Below, one piece after another: positions 1 through 8,739 of a DNA stretch of 64,000 nt. This DNA comes from Nitrososphaerota archaeon (GTDB taxonomy: Archaea; Thermoproteota; Nitrososphaeria; Nitrososphaerales; UBA183): positions 243,997 through 307,996 of the forward strand of contig DAHXUN010000003.1 of NCBI GenBank assembly GCA_027386095.1. Reading direction: 5' to 3'. A program made the translations under genes and the position numbers. The notes under the pieces were generated by a model. That model was given only the letters and a program-made list of their open reading frames with translations, did not search any database and was not told the DNA's origin. Position 1 is the stretch's first letter, and each line of letters opens with the position of its first letter.

Positions 1-1533
1 GACGTACTCCGGGTGATACTGGGTCCCCATGTAGAAGGGGTGCCCTTCGAGCTCCATTATCTCTGCCCTCCTCCTGCCGTCGCTGAATGCGGTGAACTTC
101 ATCCCCGCCTCTTCGAATCTCTTGAGGTACGCCTGGTTGAGCTCGTACCTGTGCCTGTGCCTCTCCCTTATCTTCTCCGCACCATAGATTTCGAAAGCCC
201 TGCTGGGCCTCTCGATGAACACGTCGTGGCCTCCGAGCCTCATCGTCCCTCCCAGGTCGGTCACCTCCCGCTGCTCCGGGAGCAGGTCGATCACAGGGTG
301 CGGGGTCTTCGGGTCTACTTCGGTGGTGTTGGCACCCTTCAGGCCGAGGACGTTCCGGGCGAAGGACACGCTCGCCAGCTGGAAGCCGTAGCACAGCCCC
401 AGAAAGGGGACCCTGGCCACCCTCGCCGTGTTGGCCGCCGCGATCTTCCCCTCCACTCCTCTCCCTCCGAACCCCTGGGGGAGGACCACCCCGTCATAGT
501 CCTCTATCTGGCGGAGCTTGGACTCGTCCTTCTCGACCCCCTCTGAATCTATCCATGATATGCTGACGTCTGCGCCGTTGACCGCCCCCGCGTGGGCGAG
601 CGCCTGATTCACGCTGACGTAGCTGTCAGCCAGGCTGGCGTACTTCCCTATCATAGCCACCCTCACCGCATGCCTGTGGCCGACGAACCTGTCGGCCACA
701 GCGTTCCAGGCGCGCATCGAGCCATTGGCCTTCAGCCCGAGCTGTCTCCTGATGGGCGCCAGGACCCCCTCAGCCTCAAGGAGCCTGGGGACGAGGTAGA
801 TCGACTTGACGTCAGGGTCTGAGATTACGCTCTCCATCGGCACGCTGGCGAAGAGCGCTATCTTCTCCTTGGCTTCGGCCGGGAGCGGGCGGGACCCGCG
901 TATCACCATCACGTCGGGCTGGACACCTATCCTCCTCATCTCCTGCACGCTGTGCTGCGTGGGCTTCGTCTTCATCTCCCCCACCACCGACAGCTCCGGG
1001 GCGAGGCTGACGTGGAGGAAGAGGGTCTTCGAGGGGCCTTCCTCCATCCTCATCTGCCTGAACGCCTCCAGGAAGGGGAGGCTCTCGATGTCCCCTACCG
1101 TCCCCCCGCACTCCACCACCAGGACGTCGACCTTCTCCTTCTCCGTCAGGTCCCTTATCCTCCTCTTGATCTCGTCAGTGACGTGCGGGATTATCTGCAC
1201 TGACTTTCCCAGGAACAGCCCCTTCCGTTCGTCGTCAATCACCTTCTTGTAGATCTGGCCGGTCGTGATGTTGTTGGCCTTCGACACGTCCCTGTTCAGG
1301 AAACGCTCGTAGTTGCCGATGTCCATGTCTGTCTCCCCGCCGTCGTCAGTGACGAAGACTTCGCCGTGGGTGTACGGGTTCATGGTCCCAGCGTCGAAGT
1401 TGAGATAGGGATCGATCTTCAGGCAGTTGACGCGGACCCCAGACAGCTGGAGGAGTTTGGCCACAGAGGACGTGATCACTCCCTTTCCGAGCCCCGACAT
1501 GACCCCGCCCGTGATGAAAATATACTTGGGCAA
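1..1533 (-). CDS. pyrG: CTP synthase (3' end cut by window)
   Basis: Makes CTP from UTP using ATP and glutamine, the last step of pyrimidine nucleotide synthesis. The N-terminal synthetase domain opens with the P-loop GGVMSGLGKGV, and the C-terminal class I glutamine amidotransferase domain has the nucleophile Cys381 in LCYGF and the His507/Glu509 pair in YHPE. 511 residues are visible; the family is about 530-550, so only the last few dozen residues lie outside the window. The start is a TTG at 1533, because a stop codon sits eight codons upstream in frame and the next residues, PKYIFITGG, match the family's conserved beginning. The AbrB-PhoU gene ends just upstream on the same strand, so the two may be cotranscribed. 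Confidence 0.97.
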   Translation of the reverse strand, partial: MPKYIFITGGVMSGLGKGVITSSVAKLLQLSGVRVNCLKIDPYLNFDAGTMNPYTHGEVFVTDDGGETDMDIGNYERFLNRDVSKANNITTGQIYKKVIDDERKGLFLGKSVQIIPHVTDEIKRRIRDLTEKEKVDVLVVECGGTVGDIESLPFLEAFRQMRMEEGPSKTLFLHVSLAPELSVVGEMKTKPTQHSVQEMRRIGVQPDVMVIRGSRPLPAEAKEKIALFASVPMESVISDPDVKSIYLVPRLLEAEGVLAPIRRQLGLKANGSMRAWNAVADRFVGHRHAVRVAMIGKYASLADSYVSVNQALAHAGAVNGADVSISWIDSEGVEKDESKLRQIEDYDGVVLPQGFGGRGVEGKIAAANTARVARVPFLGLCYGFQLASVSFARNVLGLKGANTTEVDPKTPHPVIDLLPEQREVTDLGGTMRLGGHDVFIERPSRAFEIYGAEKIRERHRHRYELNQAYLKRFEEAGMKFTAFSDGRRRAEIMELEGHPFYMGTQYHPEYV

Positions 1534-1581
1534 GTCGTCGCTGGACGGTCCACGCTAGTTAAGGGTTGCGAGGTCCTCGGC

Positions 1582-2571
1582 CTAGGCGACCTGCCGGGTG
1601 ATCACGGCCAGGTCCGAGACGTCGACCAGCAACTTGCTCACGCGCTCCAGCGAAGCCAGGATCTCGGCGGCGGTGGCGCTGTCTCCGGGGTCCCCCTTCG
1701 CTATCGAGGCGAGGCTGGAAGTGATGTCCTTCGCCATGGCGTCCATCCTGCTGTTGACTGTCCTCGGCTTCCCCGCCCGCCTCGACAGGAACCCCTGGGT
1801 GGCCAGGTCGTTCATAACCTTCAGTTTGGCAACGCACTTCGCGTACTCCCTGGCGAGGTGCTTCGGGATTCGACTTTCACGGAACTTCGCGGAGAGCTCG
1901 CTGACTGCGTCTCCTGCACTCTCGAGGAACGTCGCCAGGACCCTGTAGTCGAGGAGGTCGACCGGGGAGAGGCCGTACCTCTCTGCGACCTCTGCCCTGA
2001 CGACGGCCGCCCTCGTCGCTCTGACAAGGAGGAAGTAGAGTCTGTCCACCTCGTCGTCCCGCTCGCTCACGAGGGCGAAGAGCTTCGAGTCACCCTTGGC
2101 CAGGGCGTCAGCGGTGTCCTTGAGCATCCCGTCCAGGAGCCCCGACATCCTCCTGACGATGTTCTCAGGGGTGATGGCGGTAGGCTCGAGGAGGAACTGC
2201 AGGGTGATCCGCTTCGAGTCCTCGTCGAGCACCTCCAGGCCGACGAGCCTCTTCATCGTGTCCCTGATGTCCTGCCTCTCCTCCCTGGTGATCATCTTCG
2301 CGCCGACGACCTTGATCAGGTCGTAGCCCAGGAGGTACGCCCCAGTGATGTCGTTGACGACCTGGGCGAAGTCTCCGCCTGCGTGGGCGATGACCAGCTG
2401 CCTCTGCTCCTCTTCCGCTCCGTCGTAGGGCCTCACCATCAGCTTGCGCGGAGAGAGCTCCTCCACGGAGAGGTCCGCCCCCTTCCTGATGCCGTTCTTC
2501 CTGACCCAGTCCTTGGGGAGCGACACCAGGATCGTCCCCCTCCCCATCTCTATCGCCTTCCGCGCCGGCAC
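1582..2571 (-). CDS. AbrB/SpoVT DNA-binding domain fused to PhoU domains
   Basis: A 329-residue archaeal regulator of the PhoU family. The first ~45 residues (RKAIEMGRGTILVSLPKDW) are a swapped-hairpin AbrB/MazE-type DNA-binding domain; the rest is helical and resembles the PhoU repeats that tune phosphate uptake in bacteria. No pst or pho genes are nearby, so a role in phosphate control is inferred from the family only. The start is GTG at 2571. It ends about 50 nt before pyrG on the same strand. The fused architecture is typical of archaea. Confidence 0.85.
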   Translation of the reverse strand: MPARKAIEMGRGTILVSLPKDWVRKNGIRKGADLSVEELSPRKLMVRPYDGAEEEQRQLVIAHAGGDFAQVVNDITGAYLLGYDLIKVVGAKMITREERQDIRDTMKRLVGLEVLDEDSKRITLQFLLEPTAITPENIVRRMSGLLDGMLKDTADALAKGDSKLFALVSERDDEVDRLYFLLVRATRAAVVRAEVAERYGLSPVDLLDYRVLATFLESAGDAVSELSAKFRESRIPKHLAREYAKCVAKLKVMNDLATQGFLSRRAGKPRTVNSRMDAMAKDITSSLASIAKGDPGDSATAAEILASLERVSKLLVDVSDLAVITRQVA

Positions 2572-2623
2572 GTCTCTATGCCGGGCGCCGGCTCTCTATA
2601 CGTCGTTCGGAAGGTGCGTGGCG

Positions 2624-2959
2624 CTACTGCGCCGGGGGCGGCGCGGGCTTGTTGACCTGCTTGTTGACCGCCTCTGCCAGGTAGTGGCCGCGCAGTGTGA
2701 CCTTGGCAGCGGTGACCCCCGGGACGGACATCAGCCCCGCCTTGATGTCGCTGGCGATCTTCAGCGCGAACATCGGGGGGCAGAAAGGAGCCGTCAGGTG
2801 GAACTCGAGGTCCACGGAGCCGCCGGTGACGGTCAGCTCGTCTATGAGCTTGAGGTCTGTGATTGGCCTCCCGAGCTCTGGGTCAATTATCCTCTCCATG
2901 GCCGCGTCGATGGCCGACCGTTCCACCTGGGGCAAGCGTTCCAGGAGAATTCTGCACAA
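2624..2959 (-). CDS. DUF59/MIP18-family protein
   Basis: A 111-residue protein with the DUF59 fold found in Fe-S cluster assembly factors (SufT, MIP18, the N-terminus of ApbC/Mrp). The family core is visible as an IIDPELGRPITDLKLI stretch and the APFCPPM region with the conserved Cys. Start choice is uncertain: TTG at 2959 lies only about 10 nt from the TATA-like tract, while GTG at 2926 (VERSAIDAAM) is better spaced and keeps the whole domain. It is divergent from MarC. An Fe-S maturation role is a family inference. Confidence 0.72.
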   Translation of the reverse strand: MCRILLERLPQVERSAIDAAMERIIDPELGRPITDLKLIDELTVTGGSVDLEFHLTAPFCPPMFALKIASDIKAGLMSVPGVTAAKVTLRGHYLAEAVNKQVNKPAPPPAQ

Positions 2960-2962
2960 CTG

Positions 2963-2972
2963 ATTATTTATC
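2963..2972. promoter_or_regulatory. AT-rich element between DUF59 and marC
   Basis: The only A/T-rich tract in the 40-bp divergent region (ATTATTTATC). On the + strand it lies about 30 nt before the marC ATG, the spacing expected for a leaderless archaeal transcript. Read on the - strand it could also serve the DUF59 gene, most plausibly with the internal GTG start. Confidence 0.5.
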
Positions 2973-2998
2973 CGTTTGGCGGCGCAGGCCGTGAAGCG

Positions 2999-3616
2999 AT
3001 GTCAGGCCTCGCTACCTTCTTCGCCTTCGACGCCGGGCTCTTCGTGGAGGCCTTCGTGCTCCTGTTCGCTGTGATAGACGCGGTGGGGACGGTCCCCATA
3101 TTCATCGGGCTGACCGAGGGGGCCAGGGGGTCCAGGCGGAAGATAGTGAAACAGGCCGTCGTCATCTCGACGGTCATACTCGTCCTCTTCGCGCTCTTCG
3201 GGTGGCTTATCTTCGAAATCTTCGGCATCAACATCAACGACTTCCGGGTCGCAGGCGGGGTCATACTGTTCATCGTCGCCGTCGACCACCTCAGGGGGGA
3301 GCAGGACCGGCAGAGGGGGCTCGCCCCCTCCGACATCGCCGCCTTCCCCCTCGCCACCCCGCTCCTGGCCGGGCCAGGGGCGATCTCCACCGTGATCATC
3401 ATATCTGCCCCTCCCTACAGCCCGTTCCTGGCCTTGCTCGTGGTGGGGTGCAACGCCGCCTTGGCCTACCTCGTCCTCTCCAGCTCCGACTGGGTGGGCA
3501 AGTTCATGGGGCAAAACGGGACCGCCGCCCTCTCCAGGATAACCGCACTGCTCATCGCGGCCCTGGCAGTCGCGTTCGTCGCCGAAGGGCTGAAGGGGCT
3601 GTTCCCCGTACTCTAG
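2999..3616 (+). CDS. MarC-family integral membrane protein
   Basis: A 205-residue, six-helix membrane protein of the MarC/UPF0056 family, once linked to multiple antibiotic resistance but of unknown transport activity. Visible family signatures are the N-terminal LLFAVIDAVGTVPIFIGLT segment, the VAGGVILFIVAVDHL helix and the PLATPLLAGPGAISTVIII stretch. The ATG at 2999 is chosen because of the TATA-like tract about 30 nt upstream and because the protein then begins right before helix 1. Acylphosphatase follows nine bases later and is probably cotranscribed. Confidence 0.88.
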   Translation: MSGLATFFAFDAGLFVEAFVLLFAVIDAVGTVPIFIGLTEGARGSRRKIVKQAVVISTVILVLFALFGWLIFEIFGININDFRVAGGVILFIVAVDHLRGEQDRQRGLAPSDIAAFPLATPLLAGPGAISTVIIISAPPYSPFLALLVVGCNAALAYLVLSSSDWVGKFMGQNGTAALSRITALLIAALAVAFVAEGLKGLFPVL

Positions 3617-3624
3617 GAGCGGCC

Positions 3625-3894
3625 ATGACAACAGCTGTCCGTCTCAGGATAACAGGGCTCGTCCACGGCGTCTCCTTCAGGGCGAGCATGGCCCGCCTGG
3701 CGGCGGACGCAGGGGTTCGCGGCTGGGTCCGCAACCTCCCGGACGGCTCCGTGGAAGCCTTCCTGGAGGGGGACGAGCGAAAAGTTCAGAGGGTCATAGA
3801 CTGGGCCAGGTCTGGCCCCCCAAGGGCCAAGGTGGACCGGGTCGATGTCGAGGCGGCCTCTCCGAGGCACCACCGCGACTTCCGCATCCACTGA
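3625..3894 (+). CDS. acyP: Acylphosphatase
   Basis: An 89-residue small hydrolase that splits carboxyl-phosphate bonds of acyl phosphates. The active-site signature is present as GLVHGVSFRASM, with the catalytic Arg in SFR, and the second signature GWVRNLPDGSVEAFLEG contains the catalytic Asn. The loop differs from the consensus GxVQGVGFR in that His replaces Gln and Ser replaces Gly. It begins nine bases after marC and faces the dehydrogenase gene convergently with an 11-bp gap. Confidence 0.92.
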   Translation: MTTAVRLRITGLVHGVSFRASMARLAADAGVRGWVRNLPDGSVEAFLEGDERKVQRVIDWARSGPPRAKVDRVDVEAASPRHHRDFRIH

Positions 3895-3904
3895 CGACCA
3901 GGCT

Positions 3905-5110
3905 TCATCCTTTCTGATAGGACTCCCACTTCTCGCCAAGATGCGGGTCTGACAGCGCCGCAGCAACGTAGTCCCCGAACTGGGAGGCGGTCGCCCCGTC
4001 GGGCCTCCCTGTGACCTTCACCTTCTCCTCGTACATCGAGCAGACGTCAAGGGCCATCGCGAGCCTCCTGCTCTTCTCTAGCATCCCGATGTGCTCCAGG
4101 AGCATCACCGCCGCCCTCATGAGGCTGAGCGGGTCTGCGTAGTCCCCTCGCCCCTCGGTGATCATCCTCGGCGCCGACCCGTGGATCGCCTCGAACATGC
4201 CGAACCTCGCTCCGATGTTGGCGCTCCCCGCGGTCCCGACCCCTCCCTGCAGCTCGGCGGCCTCGTCTGTCACTATATCCCCGTAGAGGTTCGGGAGGAC
4301 GACCACCTCGAAGTCGCGCCTCCTCTTCTCGTCTATGAGCTTGGCGGTGAACACGTCGATGTACCAGCTGTCCCACTTGACCTCCGGGAAGTCCGCTGCC
4401 ACCTTCTTCGCCGCGTCCAGGAACAGGCCGTCGGTGGTTTTGATCACGTTGGCCTTCGTCACGACCGTCACCCGCTTCCTCCCCGTCTTCCTGGCATGCT
4501 CGAAGGCGAGCCTGATTATCCTCTCGGACCCCGGCCGGGTGATCACCTTGAAGTCAACAGCCAGGTCTGGCGTGGCCATGAACCCCTTGCTCCCGAGGAC
4601 GTACTCGCCTTCCGTGTTCTCCCTGAAGAACACCCAGTCGATTCCCTGAGACGGCACCTTCACCGGCCTCACGTTTGCGAACAGGTCGAAGGCCTTCCTG
4701 ATTGCTATGTTCGCGCTCTCTATGTTTGGCATCCCGCTCCCTTCTTCCGGGGTGGTCGTCGGCCCCTTCAGCAGGACGTGACACTTCCGGATGTCTGCGA
4801 GGACCTCCTCGGGGAGGGGCTTCAGCTGCTTGACCCTGTTCTCGATGGTCAGTCCGCCTATCTCCCTGATCTCCACCCGGCCAGACCTGAGCTCGTCCTG
4901 GAGGAGTCTCTCCATCACCTTGGTGGTCTCCTTCGCTATGATGGGGCCGATGCCGTCCCCTCCGATGACCCCTATCACGACCCTGTCGAGCTTCGTGTAG
5001 TCCAGCCACTCGACCGGCCTGCCGATTCTCTTGGCCCTCTCGACCTGTTCCTGCAGCAGCACCCGGAAGCGCTCAGCTGCCTCCGAGAGGGAGCCGTCTT
5101 CACCCACCAT
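3905..5110 (-). CDS. Isocitrate/isopropylmalate-type dehydrogenase
   Basis: A 401-residue NAD(P)-dependent beta-decarboxylating dehydrogenase. Seen: GVIGGDGIGP near the N-terminus, the substrate loop RENTEGEY, the Mg-binding acidic region in PNLYGDIVTDEAAELQGG, and AIHGSAP, which binds the cofactor adenine. RENTEG favours isocitrate or homoisocitrate over 3-isopropylmalate (which usually has REL), so isocitrate dehydrogenase is likeliest, but the substrate cannot be fixed from sequence. The ATG at 5110 is preferred over one at 5164 because a CTTTAATGG TATA-like box lies about 30 nt upstream of it. No other TCA-cycle or leucine genes are adjacent. Confidence 0.85.
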   Translation of the reverse strand: MVGEDGSLSEAAERFRVLLQEQVERAKRIGRPVEWLDYTKLDRVVIGVIGGDGIGPIIAKETTKVMERLLQDELRSGRVEIREIGGLTIENRVKQLKPLPEEVLADIRKCHVLLKGPTTTPEEGSGMPNIESANIAIRKAFDLFANVRPVKVPSQGIDWVFFRENTEGEYVLGSKGFMATPDLAVDFKVITRPGSERIIRLAFEHARKTGRKRVTVVTKANVIKTTDGLFLDAAKKVAADFPEVKWDSWYIDVFTAKLIDEKRRRDFEVVVLPNLYGDIVTDEAAELQGGVGTAGSANIGARFGMFEAIHGSAPRMITEGRGDYADPLSLMRAAVMLLEHIGMLEKSRRLAMALDVCSMYEEKVKVTGRPDGATASQFGDYVAAALSDPHLGEKWESYQKG

Positions 5111-5254
5111 GAGGTTCCGCCCCCCTCCAAGTCCATTAAAGGGTGCTCCCGAAGAGCTGCCCACCCCGCACGAGGCTTCACTTTCAGCGTTCCGCCCCCC
5201 GGGCCCGCGGCCGCCGACTAACGTTTTTAGCGCGACCCCTCTGGACCGGGTCCG

Positions 5255-5779
5255 ATGTCCTCCGACGCCGACGTGAAGAAGGCAGCGGAGCTGAAGCTCT
5301 GGCTGGAGGGGAGGATAGCCCAGCTGCAGGAGGAGATAGAGAGGCTCAAGGAGACCCTGGGCTACGTCGACGCCACCCTCAGGGTATCCACTTTCAAACC
5401 TGCCATAGAGATGCTCGCCGAATCAAAAGTCGTCGCCGAGACGCGCGAGCTGAAGAGGGACAAAGGCGGCCAGGTCATAGCGGTCGCCACGATAACCCCG
5501 GACGCCGTGTCCGTGGAGCCTGCAGGGACGGTCTTGAAACCGACCACCCCGCCGTTCAGGTCCTTCCTCATCGGCAAGATACTGGAGGGGATGAAGGCGA
5601 AGGACGAGGAGCTCGTGAAGGGGGGAAAGCTCGCGAAGGGAGCCGGCCTGAGGTTCGACGTGGAGGAGGTCAACGGAGCCATAGGGAAGCTGATAATCGA
5701 GAACTACAGGGAGAAAGCCAGGCTCAACGAGATCCTCAGCACTGTCTCCTGGACCTTCTCGCGGATGATGGAGAAGTAG
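5255..5779 (+). CDS. Hypothetical protein with N-terminal coiled coil
   Basis: A 174-residue protein I do not recognise. Residues about 10-40 form a strong charged heptad pattern (ELKLWLEGRIAQLQEEIE) consistent with a coiled coil. A compact alpha/beta region follows, with PPFRSFLIGKILEGMKAKDEEL and a C-terminal helical segment. There is no signal peptide or membrane helix, so it is cytosolic. ATG 5255 has a GTTTTTAGC TATA-like box about 28 nt upstream, suggesting a leaderless mRNA of its own. It is convergent with the PfkB kinase, 3 bp apart. Codon use looks like its neighbours. Confidence 0.8.
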   Translation: MSSDADVKKAAELKLWLEGRIAQLQEEIERLKETLGYVDATLRVSTFKPAIEMLAESKVVAETRELKRDKGGQVIAVATITPDAVSVEPAGTVLKPTTPPFRSFLIGKILEGMKAKDEELVKGGKLAKGAGLRFDVEEVNGAIGKLIIENYREKARLNEILSTVSWTFSRMMEK

Positions 5780-5782
5780 GGG

Positions 5783-6739
5783 TCAGCTTCCATTCAGCTC
5801 AGACAGGGTCGGCGGGACGGGGTCTCTCCCACCCAGGTAGAGCGCGGCGGCCCTGTTGGCGAACCCCAGGCGCGCTCGCTCGTCCATCCCCTCCAACCTG
5901 CCATAGATGGAAGCCGCGTCCCAGACGTCCCCCGCCCCCGTGAGTCGGCGGGTTCTGACCGACCTGGCGGGGCTGGCGGTCACGCTGGTCCCTTCGCTGG
6001 TGTACGCGCCGTCGACGCAGTGCAGGTCGAACACGACCCCGAGAGCCCTCGCGAGATAGAGGCACCTGGTCGCCCTGTCCGCCGACTCGATCCCGAGGGC
6101 GGTGGCCGCCGAGAGGCTCTCGAACTCGTTCATGCTCACCCAGTCGACCAGCCTCTTCTCAGAGATGAGCCTGGCGAGCCCCTTGAACCTGTCCAGTCTG
6201 TCCCGAAAGTCAGCAGGGTCGATGTAGATTGTCTTCTCTGGACCGAGGCGTCTCCTCAGCCCCTGCAGCAGCTCCGTCCCCCTCCTGTTCGCGGCCCAGT
6301 TGACCGAGCATACGACCTTCGAGCCTTCGAGCCCTGCCCAGTCGTCCTCGTCGAGGACCGAGGGGCCGAAGTCAGATGCCCCCCTCCCGTCGGACAACAT
6401 CACGTTGGTGCTCTCCTCAAAGGCGACAGTCAGCCCCGCCGGCAGCGGTTTCACCCTCAGGTCAGCCCTCAAACCCCTGAATGCGCTCTTCAGGAGGTGC
6501 TCGTGGGCAGGTTCACAGTGGGTTATCAGCAGCGTCCTCAGGCCCAGCCTGGCGAGCGCGTGGGCGAGGTTCACCGCGTTCCCTCCCCTGATCTCCTCCT
6601 GGGAGGTCCCATGGATGCCGCCCCCTCCCGACGCAGCCTTCTCCGCGACCTCGGCCATGGTCTTCTCGAGCCCTCCCACGTGGACCAGCCTGTCCACGAA
6701 GTAGTCGTGCATCACCGCAACGTCGTACTCTCGGGGCAT
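5783..6739 (-). CDS. PfkB-family carbohydrate kinase
   Basis: A 318-residue ribokinase-fold kinase. The C-terminal signature TGAGDVWDAA (about residues 267-276) holds the catalytic Asp and the anion hole; an N-terminal GGNAVNLAHALARLGL segment matches the family's sugar-binding glycine motif. The substrate is unknown: fructose, ribose, nucleosides or sugar phosphates are all possible. It ends 3 bp from the convergent coiled-coil gene and starts 1 bp after the ACT-regulator stop, so those two are translationally linked on the - strand. Neither neighbour reveals a sugar pathway. Confidence 0.85.
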   Translation of the reverse strand: MPREYDVAVMHDYFVDRLVHVGGLEKTMAEVAEKAASGGGGIHGTSQEEIRGGNAVNLAHALARLGLRTLLITHCEPAHEHLLKSAFRGLRADLRVKPLPAGLTVAFEESTNVMLSDGRGASDFGPSVLDEDDWAGLEGSKVVCSVNWAANRRGTELLQGLRRRLGPEKTIYIDPADFRDRLDRFKGLARLISEKRLVDWVSMNEFESLSAATALGIESADRATRCLYLARALGVVFDLHCVDGAYTSEGTSVTASPARSVRTRRLTGAGDVWDAASIYGRLEGMDERARLGFANRAAALYLGGRDPVPPTLSELNGS

Positions 6740-6740
6740 C

Positions 6741-7247
6741 CTACTTCAGGATCTTTATGCTCCGGACGTCCTTCAGGCCATGGAGCTCTTCTATGACCTG
6801 GCCGGTCAGCTGGCCCTCCACCACCAGGGTCATCTTCGCGTCGGGGACCATCTCAGGGTCTTCCGCGACCGCCTGCCTCACCACCATGCCGTGGCGCGAG
6901 AGTATCCCAGCGACTTCCGCCATGATCCCCGAGGACTTCGGGTCCGCCTGAATGACCACCGCCGTGTACCCGAGGAGGTTCACGACGTCGACTAAACTGG
7001 TCCCGAGGGGGGCCGTCCTTGAGAAGAGGGAGTAGAGATATCTGTTCTGCCTTATCTGCTGCACGGTCTGCTTCACCACCCTTCTGTCCACGTCCACCGC
7101 CCTGGCGACGGCGGTGAAGCCCACCTCCACGTCCCCGACGTAGATCTTCTCGTCCTCGGAGACCCGCATCCCGCACTCGATCATCTTCCTCACGATGTCC
7201 GGCCTGACCACCTGCCGCTCGAACTGCTTCCTGATGCTGGGCCACAC
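6741..7247 (-). CDS. ACT-domain protein, predicted regulator (COG2061-like)
   Basis: A 168-residue archaeal protein with an N-terminal helix-turn-helix-like region (VGFTAVARAVDVDRRVVKQTVQQI) and a C-terminal ACT domain (VVIQADPKSSGIMAEVAGILSRHGM) that usually binds an amino acid. The layout fits the archaeal family predicted to regulate homoserine dehydrogenase or act as an amino-acid-responsive switch. GTG at 7247 is chosen because the family similarity starts at WPSIRKQFE; a longer frame to 7355 would run into the promoter of trpB2. It is divergent from trpB2, which suggests but does not prove control of that gene. Confidence 0.72.
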   Translation of the reverse strand: MWPSIRKQFERQVVRPDIVRKMIECGMRVSEDEKIYVGDVEVGFTAVARAVDVDRRVVKQTVQQIRQNRYLYSLFSRTAPLGTSLVDVVNLLGYTAVVIQADPKSSGIMAEVAGILSRHGMVVRQAVAEDPEMVPDAKMTLVVEGQLTGQVIEELHGLKDVRSIKILK

Positions 7248-7329
7248 GACAGATGTCCGGAATTGTGCGCTATTGAGGGTTTCCGCGCTCCCTGAACCAG
7301 CAACCCTATGCACAGTTTCGCGCACGATT

Positions 7330-7338
7330 CGATTTAAC
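7330..7338 (+). promoter_or_regulatory. TATA box of trpB2
   Basis: A GATTTAACC tract centred about 27 nt before the ATG at 7361, the position expected for a leaderless archaeal promoter. It lies in the divergent gap with the ACT regulator. Confidence 0.5.
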
Positions 7339-7360
7339 CTCCTGGTACGGGGCACAGACC

Positions 7361-8728
7361 ATGAGTCAGACGCAGCTGAAGTCGGTCCTTTCTCCTGACA
7401 AGCTCCCGCATGACTACTACAACATCCAGCACGACCTCCCGGAGCCTCTTCCTCCGCCTCTCGACCCGCGGACCATGCAGCCGATGGCCCCAGAACCTCT
7501 CCTCCGGCTCTTCGCCAAAGAGTGCGTGATGCAGGAGATCTCCACCCAGGAGTTCATCCCAATCCCCGAAGAGGTAAGGGAAGCCTACCTCAGGCTCGGG
7601 CGGCCTACCCCGCTGTACCGGGCGACCCGGCTCGAGGCCAAGCTGAAGACACCTGCCAAGATATTCTTCAAACGCGAAGACCTCAACCCTGCCGGGAGCC
7701 ACAAGCCGAACACCGCCATAGCCCAGGCATACTACCACATGAAGGAGGGGACGGAGCGCCTGACCACCGAGACGGGGGCGGGACAGTGGGGGAGCGCGCT
7801 CGCCCTGGCAGCGGCCATGTTCGGCATAGACCTGACCGTGTACATGACGAGGAGCAGCTACGACCAGAAGCCCTACCGTCGTACGCTTATGGAGGTTTAC
7901 GGGGCCAAAGTGCACCCGTCCCCCAGCTCGAGGACCAATGCCGGGAAGAAGTTCCTCGAGAAGGACCCGAACCACCCCGGGGGCCTGGGGATCGCCATCA
8001 GCGAAGCGGTGGAAGACTGCGTCACCCACGACAACACGAAGTACGCCCTCGGGAGCGTCCTGAACCACGTCCTCACCCACCAGTCTGTCATAGGTCAGGA
8101 GGCGAAGCTACAGATGGAGGAATTCGGCGAGGACCCCGACTATATAGTCGGGTGCATCGGAGGAGGGAGCAACTACGCCGGCCTGGCCTACCCATTCATG
8201 AAGGACAAGCTCCGGGGGAAGAGCGCGGCGGAGTTCGTCGCGTCGGAGCCGAAGGCGGTCCCTTCGACCACCCGCGGGTCCTACAGGTACGACTTCGCCG
8301 ACTCGGGCGAGATGACCCCGCTGATCAAGATGTACACCGTGGGCCACACCTACCAGTGCCCGCCCATCCACGCCGGGGGGCTGAGGTACCACGGCAAGGC
8401 GCCTTCGATGTGCATGCTCATAGACAAAGGCTTCATGCGTAGCGTCTCCTACTCCCAGAACGAGGTGATGGAGGCTGGCATCCTCATGGCCCAGACCGAG
8501 GGGATCGTCCCGGCCCCCGAGTCGAACCACGCGGTCAAGGCCGCCATTGACCTGGCCCTGGAGTGCAAGCGGAAGAACGATGCGAAGACCATACTCTTCA
8601 ACCTCAGCGGTCACGGCCTCCTCGACCTGAAGGCGTACGAAGACAAGCTAGCCAACAGGCTGGTGGACTTCGAGCCAGACGAAGGGTCGCTGGCCCAGGC
8701 TCTGGCCGCCCTCCCAGTCGTCCGCTGA
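7361..8728 (+). CDS. trpB: Tryptophan synthase beta chain, TrpB2 type
   Basis: A 455-residue PLP enzyme that condenses indole with serine to make tryptophan. The PLP lysine is Lys115 in NPAGSHKPNTA, the TETGAGQWGSALA stretch holds the catalytic Glu, and GCIGGGSNYAG is the phosphate-binding loop. Length, N-terminal extension and the RREDL-type context fit the TrpB2 subfamily, which is common in archaea and often acts without a close TrpA partner. No trpA or other trp genes are in the window, so it may salvage indole or act as a serine deaminase; both are inference. Confidence 0.93.
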   Translation: MSQTQLKSVLSPDKLPHDYYNIQHDLPEPLPPPLDPRTMQPMAPEPLLRLFAKECVMQEISTQEFIPIPEEVREAYLRLGRPTPLYRATRLEAKLKTPAKIFFKREDLNPAGSHKPNTAIAQAYYHMKEGTERLTTETGAGQWGSALALAAAMFGIDLTVYMTRSSYDQKPYRRTLMEVYGAKVHPSPSSRTNAGKKFLEKDPNHPGGLGIAISEAVEDCVTHDNTKYALGSVLNHVLTHQSVIGQEAKLQMEEFGEDPDYIVGCIGGGSNYAGLAYPFMKDKLRGKSAAEFVASEPKAVPSTTRGSYRYDFADSGEMTPLIKMYTVGHTYQCPPIHAGGLRYHGKAPSMCMLIDKGFMRSVSYSQNEVMEAGILMAQTEGIVPAPESNHAVKAAIDLALECKRKNDAKTILFNLSGHGLLDLKAYEDKLANRLVDFEPDEGSLAQALAALPVVR

Positions 8729-8739
8729 ATGGGAGGCGC

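Noticed and set aside
1366..2655. 429-codon frame on the + strand across pyrG and the AbrB-PhoU gene
   Set aside because: It spans two confident genes on the other strand and shows no domain.
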